Source: an uncultured Sulfuricurvum sp. (GTDB lineage Bacteria > Campylobacterota > Campylobacteria > Campylobacterales > Sulfurimonadaceae). From it: a stretch of DNA of 12,208 bases. This document shows, in pieces, positions 7,784-12,208 of this stretch. Position 1 is the stretch's first letter; every line of letters begins with the position of its first letter. Below the pieces are notes generated by a model that saw only the letters and a program-made list of their open reading frames with translations, was not told the DNA's origin and did not search any database. A program made the translations under genes and the position numbers. Location of the stretch: positions 1 through 12,208 of the forward strand of contig NZ_CALDDG010000057.1 in NCBI RefSeq assembly GCF_937936435.1, written 5' to 3'.

Positions 7784-8574
7784 TGCGTATCGCCATCCTT
7801 CAACTTCCCTCCATCGGAATGGGGAGCAGCAAACTCGAAAGCTATGCTCGTGTAGCACATCAAAAAGGGGTTAAACTTATGTTGCTGGGGGAGTATCTCC
7901 TGAACCCTTTTTTCAAAGAGTTGGTTCATACTCCCGTTTCGATGATTGCGGAACAAAGTGCTCATCAGGTGGAGACTTTGAAGATGTTGGCTTCAAAATA
8001 CGATTTGACCTTCGTTGCTCCGATCGTCACGGTCAAAAAGAAAGAGTGCACTAAAACAATTGCGAAAATAAACGGTCGAAGTATCAGCTATTATCCACAG
8101 CAGTTTTTGATCAATTATCCCCATTGGAACGAAGAAAAATTTTTTAATAATCCGATCGAACCGGTCAAGCCTCCGATGATTTTTGCTTTGGAGGGATTTA
8201 AATTTGCGGTAATGGCAGGATTCGAGCTCCATTTCGATCCGTTGTGGGATGCGGTGAGTTCGAAAGCGGTCGATGCGGTTTTAGTCCCGAGCGCTTCTAC
8301 ATTCGAATCGCATAACCGATGGCGCGAACTGATCAAAATGCGCGCCTTTACCCATAATTGCTACATTCTCAGAGCTAACCGCATCGGTGAATATTTTGAT
8401 GACAAACATGCCTGGAAATTTTACGGCGATTCGATGGTGGTCTCGCCGGATGGAGAGATCGAAGCGGATCTCGGTAACACGGAGGAACTCTTGATCGTCG
8501 ATCTCGACCGCAAAAGTTTGAGCGAGTCACGTAAAGGGTGGGGATTTAAAGAGGCTTTGAGAAAGCGTAAATAA
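7783..8574 (+). CDS. Nitrilase-superfamily (carbon-nitrogen hydrolase) protein with degenerate catalytic triad
   Basis: The 263-aa product has the nitrilase fold signature: MRIAILQLPSIG at the N-terminus, E37 in LMLLGEYLLNPF, a segment YYPQQFLINYPHW, FAVMAGFELHFDPLW, a late strand AVLVPSAST, and the C-terminal region YGDSMVVSPDGEIEADLG. Superfamily enzymes use Glu-Lys-Cys. Here E37 is kept. The lysine position (usually YxKxHL) reads Q106 and the cysteine position (usually ICYDLRFPE) reads G146. The codons read cleanly, so this is not an obvious frameshift. Classical hydrolysis is therefore unlikely, and a binding or regulatory role, or altered chemistry, is possible. It starts on ATG 7783 sharing one base with the xseB stop and is 23 nt before the E1-like gene. 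From memory, a carbon-nitrogen hydrolase family gene lies near guaB in C. jejuni as well. Function unknown. Confidence 0.85.
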   Translation: MRIAILQLPSIGMGSSKLESYARVAHQKGVKLMLLGEYLLNPFFKELVHTPVSMIAEQSAHQVETLKMLASKYDLTFVAPIVTVKKKECTKTIAKINGRSISYYPQQFLINYPHWNEEKFFNNPIEPVKPPMIFALEGFKFAVMAGFELHFDPLWDAVSSKAVDAVLVPSASTFESHNRWRELIKMRAFTHNCYILRANRIGEYFDDKHAWKFYGDSMVVSPDGEIEADLGNTEELLIVDLDRKSLSESRKGWGFKEALRKRK

Positions 8575-8597
8575 CGAATTTTGATCGGAGGCAGACG

Positions 8598-9275
8598 ATG
8601 ATGCATTATTTCCATCGGCAAGTACAACTATGGGGAGAAGAGACGCAAGCTGCTTTGCAGTCAAAACGTATCGCGATCATCGGAAGCGGCGGACTCGGTT
8701 CTTCGTTGGCGTATGCATTAGGTGCTTCGGGAATCGGTACGATCCATATGGTCGATTTCGATACAGTGAGTCTGCATAATATCCATCGCCAGATTGCATT
8801 TAAGACGGGGGATGAAGGGAAATACAAGGCAGAGATAGCCGCAGAGGTGATTAACGAGAGATGCCCCTATGTAAAAGCTTACGCGCATGTATGCCGTTTT
8901 GAAGAATTCACCGAAAAAAATATAGAGATTGATTTGATTATCGATGCAACGGACAATCTCCCTTCACGCGGTGCGATCAATATGTATGCCAAATCCTCTC
9001 ATCTGCCGTGGATTTACGGATCGGTTGAGGCATTTAACGGTCAGGTTTGCTTCTTCGAAGAGGCTTCGTTTAATGAGCTCTTTAAAATCACCCAAAAAAC
9101 TCCTGCCGGTATCGCCGCACCGATCGTGATGCATATCGCTTCGTTGCAGGCAAACCTCGCATTACGGTATTTGGCAGGTTTAAGTGTCAAAAAAGACTAT
9201 TTGTATTATCTTTTTTTTAATGGAGAAGGGGAATTGATAACCCAAAAGTTTGCTCTTCCCAAAATGGAAAAATGA
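8598..9275 (+). CDS. ThiF/MoeB/HesA-type E1-like adenylyltransferase, compact, no zinc cysteines
   Basis: Members of this family adenylate the C-terminal Gly-Gly of a ubiquitin-like sulfur carrier (ThiS, MoaD) or related acyl groups. The 225-aa product keeps the nucleotide-binding parts: HYFHRQVQLWG (R7), the Rossmann loop IIGSGGLGSS (29-36), DFDTVSLHNIHRQ (D53, D55, N61, R64), K77 in KYKAE, and IIDATDN (D119). It lacks both CxxC zinc pairs of MoeB/ThiF and has no cysteine after the one in GQVCFFEE. The segment between that point and the final helix (TPAGIAAPIVMHIASLQANLALRYLAG) is shortened. ATP/Mg chemistry thus looks possible while the sulfur-transfer half is reduced. GGAGG at 8587-8591 favours ATG 8598 over 8601. 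No carrier protein gene is nearby, so thiamine versus molybdopterin versus another role cannot be decided. Confidence 0.88.
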   Translation: MMHYFHRQVQLWGEETQAALQSKRIAIIGSGGLGSSLAYALGASGIGTIHMVDFDTVSLHNIHRQIAFKTGDEGKYKAEIAAEVINERCPYVKAYAHVCRFEEFTEKNIEIDLIIDATDNLPSRGAINMYAKSSHLPWIYGSVEAFNGQVCFFEEASFNELFKITQKTPAGIAAPIVMHIASLQANLALRYLAGLSVKKDYLYYLFFNGEGELITQKFALPKMEK

Positions 9276-9285
9276 AGGACTGTGA

Positions 9286-10305
9286 TTGCATAGAGTAGTG
9301 CGAAGGGTAATAAATCATAAATATACGCAAATCAAGCCTGAGATTCTCCAAAAAGATACAATTATCGATTTTGACTGCTTTATCAAACGATTTGATGATT
9401 ATGTCATTATTATTGAAGCCGGAAGCGCTATCACCGATAGTTTAGTAAAAAAAATCCAGCAGCATAAAGTCATTTATGTTTTGAAACATGATATGGAGAA
9501 AGTAAACGTTTATACGACGCTTTATTTTAAAGGTGAAGATGACTATTTAAACATAACCGGCGAAGAGATTATAGTATATGCATTAAAACTCAGTGAAACG
9601 GTATCGGATATCAGTACCGTCGAAAAACGTTTGGAGACGGTATATAAAACGACATCCGATCTAATGCGATATATTTTTGAACGATCAAACGACCAAATGC
9701 CGATAGACGCACTTAAGACGTGCGTGACGGAAATAATACGTTCCGTCGATGTTCCTATCAATATCCTGCCGTTATTGCTCGATATTTTGCCTCAATATTA
9801 CACCACTTATCATCATAGTGTCAATGTTGCTTTTTTTGCGGCTATTATCGGTAAATACAGCGATATACCCAATGAAAAATTAAAGAATCTTGCTTACGCG
9901 GGATTATTGCATGATATCGGTAAAATGCACATCGATCCTATCCTTTTGGCTAAGCCGGAACAGTTGGATGAAAATGAGTATAAAATAATTAAACGTCATT
10001 CGCAAATGGGATATACAATTTTGGAAATGAACAAAATTGACGATAAGGATATCGTTGGCGGTATTTTGTTTCATCATGAAAAGCTTGACGGTACGGGTTA
10101 TCCGCAAGGACTTCGCGGCAAGGTTATTCCGAAGTTTGCCCGTATAATCGGAATGTGCGATGTTTTCGACGCATTAACGACACATCGCACTTATCGTCAA
10201 AACTATAGCAGTTATGAAGCTCTCCTGCTTATAAAACAGGAGATGAGGGAACAATTCGATGAAGTCTATACGGATACGTTTATCCGATTGTTATCAAAGA
10301 GTTGA
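9286..10305 (+). CDS. HD-GYP domain protein, probable cyclic-di-GMP phosphodiesterase
   Basis: Cytoplasmic 339-aa protein with no membrane segment or signal peptide. The N-terminal 130 or so residues resemble the poorly conserved region often found before HD-GYP domains. From about residue 160 a full HD-GYP domain follows: HHSVNVAFFAAI (176-), LLHDIGKMHID with H209-D210, RHSQMGYTIL, HHEKLDGTGYPQGL (263-), and the late DVFDALTTHRTYR. All metal-binding His/Asp and the GYP loop are present, so c-di-GMP hydrolysis is expected from the family. The start is TTG 9286, since a stop codon lies directly before it; GAAGGA at 9274-9279 is well spaced for it. GTG 9298 is an alternative. The gene is AT-rich (28-33% GC on sampled lines). 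It follows the E1-like gene by 10 nt and overlaps the cytochrome gene tail to tail. Confidence 0.93.
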   Translation: MHRVVRRVINHKYTQIKPEILQKDTIIDFDCFIKRFDDYVIIIEAGSAITDSLVKKIQQHKVIYVLKHDMEKVNVYTTLYFKGEDDYLNITGEEIIVYALKLSETVSDISTVEKRLETVYKTTSDLMRYIFERSNDQMPIDALKTCVTEIIRSVDVPINILPLLLDILPQYYTTYHHSVNVAFFAAIIGKYSDIPNEKLKNLAYAGLLHDIGKMHIDPILLAKPEQLDENEYKIIKRHSQMGYTILEMNKIDDKDIVGGILFHHEKLDGTGYPQGLRGKVIPKFARIIGMCDVFDALTTHRTYRQNYSSYEALLLIKQEMREQFDEVYTDTFIRLLSKS

Positions 10306-10761
10306 GATATAGTGCGCTACGGCTTTGAGCTGAGCATCATCCAACCCTTTTGCCTGCCCTTGCATAATCATTTTCATCTCTTTGCCGTAGGTTCCGTTTT
10401 GGTAGCCTTTAAGCACGTCGATGATTTTTTGCTCTTCCCAGCCTGCAATAATTTGTGATTTGCCCAGTGCCGATTTTTCGGCTTTGCTTCCGTGGCATGA
10501 AACACATTTTTGATTGAATACGCTTGCTCCGTCAACAGTAGCCGTTTCGGTAGTTTTCGGCTCTACGGCTTTCGGTGTATCCGATGTTTGTGTCGTTGTC
10601 TCTGATGGGGCAGCTTCTGTCGCTGTTGGCTCGGTAACGTTTTCTTCGACTGGAGCCGGTTTTTCGGCTGTGACAGGTTCGCCGTTTGTCTCAACGGTAT
10701 CGGAAGCATTGTTACATCCGGCTAGGATCACGGAACAAATAACGGGAAGAATATATTTCAT
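10294..10761 (-). CDS. Lipoprotein-anchored mono-haem c-type cytochrome
   Basis: 155-aa exported protein. MKYILPVICSVILAGC is a lipoprotein signal with lipobox L13-A-G-C16, so the mature protein should be lipid-anchored. Residues about 19-76 are a low-complexity linker rich in Thr, Glu, Pro and Ala. The rest is a class I cytochrome c domain with the haem motif CVSCH (86-90) and candidate Met axial ligands M129, M131 or M133 in GKEMKMIMQG. The end DDAQLKAVAHYISTL is the usual C-terminal helix. It probably carries electrons at the periplasmic face of a membrane; the partner is unknown. AGGAG lies 8 nt before the ATG. The last 12 bases overlap the 3' end of the HD-GYP gene on the other strand. 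It resembles c553-type small cytochromes, but the exact subfamily is unsure. Confidence 0.93.
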   Translation of the reverse strand: MKYILPVICSVILAGCNNASDTVETNGEPVTAEKPAPVEENVTEPTATEAAPSETTTQTSDTPKAVEPKTTETATVDGASVFNQKCVSCHGSKAEKSALGKSQIIAGWEEQKIIDVLKGYQNGTYGKEMKMIMQGQAKGLDDAQLKAVAHYISTL

Positions 10762-10845
10762 AAAAATACTCCTATTCTAATTTAGGATATTTTACGATAA
10801 GTTAGTTTGATTTTGTTTTAAAAGAATGAGTTGGGAAAGAGGGTA

Positions 10846-10865
10846 TTTCGCACCGAAGTGCGAAA
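10846..10865 (-). terminator. UUCG-capped hairpin downstream of the repeat lipoprotein gene
   Basis: Perfect 8-bp inverted repeat (10846-10853 with 10858-10865). On the minus strand the loop is TTCG closed by C-G, the very stable cUUCGg tetraloop. It begins 21 nt after the lipoprotein stop. Only a weak, interrupted pyrimidine tail follows on the minus strand, so it may act as a terminator or as an RNA-stabilising 3' end. Confidence 0.6.
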
Positions 10866-10886
10866 CAAGAGTAGCGGATGCTAAAC

Positions 10887-11120
10887 TTATTTAGCTTCAG
10901 CAGCAGGAGCAGCTTCAGCAGCCGGTGCAGCTTCTTCAGCAGCAGGTGCAGCAGCTTCTTCAGCAGCAGGCATTGCAGCTTCTTCAGCAGCAGGTGCAGC
11001 AGCTTCTTCAGCAGCAGGTGCAGCAGCTTCTTCTGTAGCAGCAGGTGCTTCAGTAGTAGCAGACTCGCTGCATCCGATAAACATAGCAGCTAAAAGCAAC
11101 GCAGAAACGATTTTCAACAT
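10887..11120 (-). CDS. Small Ala/Glu/Pro-repeat lipoprotein, 77 aa
   Basis: MLKIVSALLLAAMFIGC is a lipoprotein signal peptide with lipobox F-I-G-C17. The mature part, about 60 residues, starts SESATTEAPA and is then almost only Ala, Glu and Pro in units of EEAAAPAA, ending AEAK. It is acidic and very low in complexity, and no folded domain is expected. An earlier in-frame start at 11165 is rejected, because a promoter -10 box lies between the two and AAGGAG (11128-11133) serves ATG 11120. The gene stands alone with its own promoter and a downstream hairpin. Small Ala-rich lipoproteins are common in this phylum, but I know no function for this one. A spacer, cell-envelope tether or charge-carrying surface role would be guesses. 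Confidence 0.8.
   Translation of the reverse strand: MLKIVSALLLAAMFIGCSESATTEAPAATEEAAAPAAEEAAAPAAEEAAMPAAEEAAAPAAEEAAPAAEAAPAAEAK
10927..11022 (-). repeat. Four tandem 24-bp units inside the lipoprotein gene
   Basis: Four adjacent 24-base units (10927-10950, 10951-10974, 10975-10998, 10999-11022) read GCAGCTTCTTCAGCAGCAGG plus four bases on the plus strand. They encode the octapeptide EEAAAPAA (one copy has Met in place of an Ala). Three copies are identical and one differs at its last codons. Degenerate 18-21 base versions flank the array on both sides (10890-11050). All units keep the reading frame, so copy-number change would only alter protein length. Confidence 0.9.
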
Positions 11121-11148
11121 GGTAAGGCTCCTTAAAAAATATGGCGGA

Positions 11149-11179
11149 AGTATACCACTACTCACCCCACTCTTGTCAA
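11149..11179 (-). promoter_or_regulatory. Sigma70-type promoter of the repeat lipoprotein gene
   Basis: On the minus strand a perfect -35 TTGACA (11174-11179) is followed after 19 bases by TATACT (11149-11154), which is preceded by TGG and so forms an extended -10. Transcription would start near 11142, giving a leader of about 20 nt containing AAGGAG. An AT-rich stretch upstream of the -35 (about 11180-11215) resembles an UP element. The spacer is longer than the ideal 17. Confidence 0.7.
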
Positions 11180-11453
11180 GAGATTTTGTTTAAAATTACA
11201 ATATTTTTTTGAAAGTGCCTGAAATAGGGCATTTCGAAGGATCAAAAAAATCTCAAAACGGTTTGAAAAAAGGGAGAAAAAGTGACAAATTTAGAGTAAG
11301 TTTTTTGATTTTTTTTGATTTTTTGAGTCTATTTACCGATGGTTTCCTTTTTGGAGGCATTTAAGAAGAAGAAGAAAGTAAGTGTTAAAAAGATTGATGT
11401 ATGCGGATGATTCTCCGAAAAATTCGGAGAAAATAGAGGAGAAGGAGGAAGAC
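11180..11453. other. AT-rich intergenic spacer with phased T-tracts
   Basis: Between the efflux gene and the lipoprotein promoter lies non-coding DNA with many A and T runs. At 11301-11324 three T-tracts (6, 8 and 6 T) are separated by GA, with centres about 9 bases apart, a pattern that can bend DNA. A 23-codon lysine-rich frame (11339-11410, plus) has no ribosome-binding site and is not called a gene. I see no RNA gene here. Confidence 0.5.
11411..11431 (-). terminator. 9-bp hairpin downstream of the efflux gene
   Basis: TTCTCCGAA (11411-11419) and TTCGGAGAA (11423-11431) are perfect inverted repeats with a 3-base loop, 22 nt past the efflux gene stop on the minus strand. No T-run follows on that strand, so it is a terminator candidate or 3'-end stabiliser. 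An AGAGGAGAAGGAGGAAG purine run separates it from the gene. Confidence 0.5.
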
Positions 11454-12161
11454 TTATCGACCTGCCGGAAGCAAATCGGGAATCATATCGGCAGAGTTTT
11501 CTTCTTCCCATCCGCCTCCCAATGCTTTGTAGAGAGAAATCGTCGATACCAATGCATTTTGTTTGGCGATAATATAACTTTGTTCAGCTTGGAGCCATTG
11601 CTGCTGAACGCTTAGCATATCATCATACGAGATCGTACCGACCTGATAACGCAATTTGGCCTGTTCCAATGCCTTTTTAATGGAAGAGGAACTTTTAGCC
11701 TGATATTGGACCTGCTCTTTTGCTTTTTGTGTCTGGCCCAAAGCATTGTCGGTATCATTGAAGGCACTCACGATGGCTTTTTTATAGGTTGCCAACATTT
11801 GATCCCGATCGGCTTCCGCCGTTTTGATTTTGCCGGCAATAAGCCCTGCTGAAAAAATCGGCACACTCACCGATGGAGCAACCTCCCACAATCTTGCGGG
11901 GTTAGAGAGAAAATCGCTGAGTTCCAGGCTCTGTACTCCTAACATACCCGTTAGTTTGAAGGAAGGGTAGTACTGTGCGCGAGCTACACCGATTTGTGCG
12001 TTAGCTGAAATCAGGTTCTGCTCTGCAGAAGCGATATCCGGTCGGTGCTGCAGGATCGAGCTTGGGAGTGCATCCGGCACTTCGGGGAGGGTAATGGAAT
12101 CAAGAGCGTTTGTCTCGACTCTGGCAGGGTTTCGCCCCAAGAGGAGGTTAAATGTGGCCTC
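11454..12161 (-). CDS. Outer-membrane efflux protein, NodT/OprM family, C-terminal part (cut by contig end)
   Basis: Outer-membrane channel component of a tripartite (usually RND) efflux pump, working with a periplasmic adaptor and an inner-membrane transporter. The 235 residues seen start EATFNLLLGRNPA, the usual family segment, then SSILQHRPDIASAEQNL, ANAQIGVARAQYYPS, a repeat of the helical hairpin (SFKL...SVPIFSAG), long coiled helices, and the end LRYQVGTISYDDMLSVQQQWLQAEQ...LYKALGGGW. This is the C-terminal half of a protein of about 450-480 aa. The frame runs past the TTG at 12140 up to base 12161. The stop that appears next is formed with adapter sequence and is artificial. The N-terminal lipoprotein signal and any pump genes lie beyond the window. 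Substrate cannot be told; a gene symbol is not justified. Confidence 0.94.
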   Translation of the reverse strand, partial: EATFNLLLGRNPARVETNALDSITLPEVPDALPSSILQHRPDIASAEQNLISANAQIGVARAQYYPSFKLTGMLGVQSLELSDFLSNPARLWEVAPSVSVPIFSAGLIAGKIKTAEADRDQMLATYKKAIVSAFNDTDNALGQTQKAKEQVQYQAKSSSSIKKALEQAKLRYQVGTISYDDMLSVQQQWLQAEQSYIIAKQNALVSTISLYKALGGGWEEENSADMIPDLLPAGR

Positions 12162-12163
12162 TT

Positions 12164-12208
12164 AGATCGGAAGAGCGTCGTGTAGGGAAAGAGTGTAGAT
12201 CTCGGTGG
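12164..12208. other. Illumina TruSeq adapter sequence (library artefact)
   Basis: From AGATCGGAAGAGCGTCGTGT to the last base, all 45 bases match, from memory, the reverse complement of the Illumina universal (read 2 side) adapter. The coding frame of the efflux protein is sensible up to 12161 and breaks exactly here. The sequence is therefore not genomic and should be trimmed. Confidence 0.97.

Noticed and set aside
10514..10780. Val/Ser-rich plus-strand frame opposite the cytochrome gene
   Set aside because: It mirrors the Thr/Glu/Pro linker of a convincing minus-strand cytochrome with lipobox and CxxCH.
10890..11050. CRISPR-like regular repeats
   Set aside because: The units are directly adjacent without spacers, in frame, and encode a repeat peptide.
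10878..11093. Ser/Cys/Phe-rich plus-strand frame across the repeat array
   Set aside because: It is the antisense image of the EEAAAPAA repeats; the minus strand has a lipoprotein signal, ribosome-binding site and promoter.
11121..11165. 15-residue N-terminal extension of the repeat lipoprotein
   Set aside because: It would start upstream of the -10 box, has no ribosome-binding site and would bury the signal peptide.
11229..11275. Weak inverted repeat TCAAA/TTTGA near 11250-11265
   Set aside because: Only 5-bp arms in A/T-rich sequence; expected by chance.
11339..11410. 23-codon lysine-rich plus-strand frame ending just before the 11411 hairpin
   Set aside because: No ribosome-binding site, composition explained by A-rich DNA, no overlap or operon context.

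Overview
The window looks like a chromosomal piece from a Campylobacterota bacterium, probably a free-living Sulfuricurvum/Sulfurimonas-type organism. This is inferred from protein character, from a GC content near the mid-40s % in the housekeeping genes, and from gene order. As I remember it, ileS - small membrane protein - gatA - guaB also occurs in Campylobacter jejuni. The window is the end of an assembled contig: its last 45 bases (12164-12208) are Illumina TruSeq adapter, not genomic DNA.

Layout, plus strand, unit 1 (1-5112): the 3' part of ileS, an easily missed 41-codon single-pass membrane protein gene, gatA and guaB. All are joined by 1-4 bp overlaps, so they are probably co-transcribed and translationally coupled. 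They serve Ile-tRNA charging, Gln/Asn-tRNA amidation and GMP synthesis. A gap of about 100 bp (5113-5214) holds a compound hairpin and a 12-bp perfect palindrome.

Plus strand, unit 2 (5215-10305): metY and metX, which form the homocysteine branch by acetylation and direct sulfhydrylation. They are followed by xseB (exonuclease VII small subunit), a nitrilase-fold protein that has lost its catalytic Lys and Cys, a compact ThiF/MoeB-type E1-like protein without zinc cysteines, and an HD-GYP c-di-GMP phosphodiesterase. Spacing is tight throughout. metY and the HD-GYP gene are visibly AT-richer than their neighbours.

Minus strand (10294-12161): a lipoprotein-anchored mono-haem cytochrome c overlaps the HD-GYP gene tail to tail by 12 bp. 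Next come a tiny Ala/Glu/Pro-repeat lipoprotein with a clear sigma70-type promoter, an AT-rich spacer, and the C-terminal part of a NodT/OprM-type outer-membrane efflux protein cut off by the contig end.

I see no rRNA, tRNA, CRISPR array, insertion sequence or phage gene. Most of the window is ordinary housekeeping. The least explained parts are the degenerate nitrilase-like and E1-like pair, the 41-aa membrane protein and the repeat lipoprotein.
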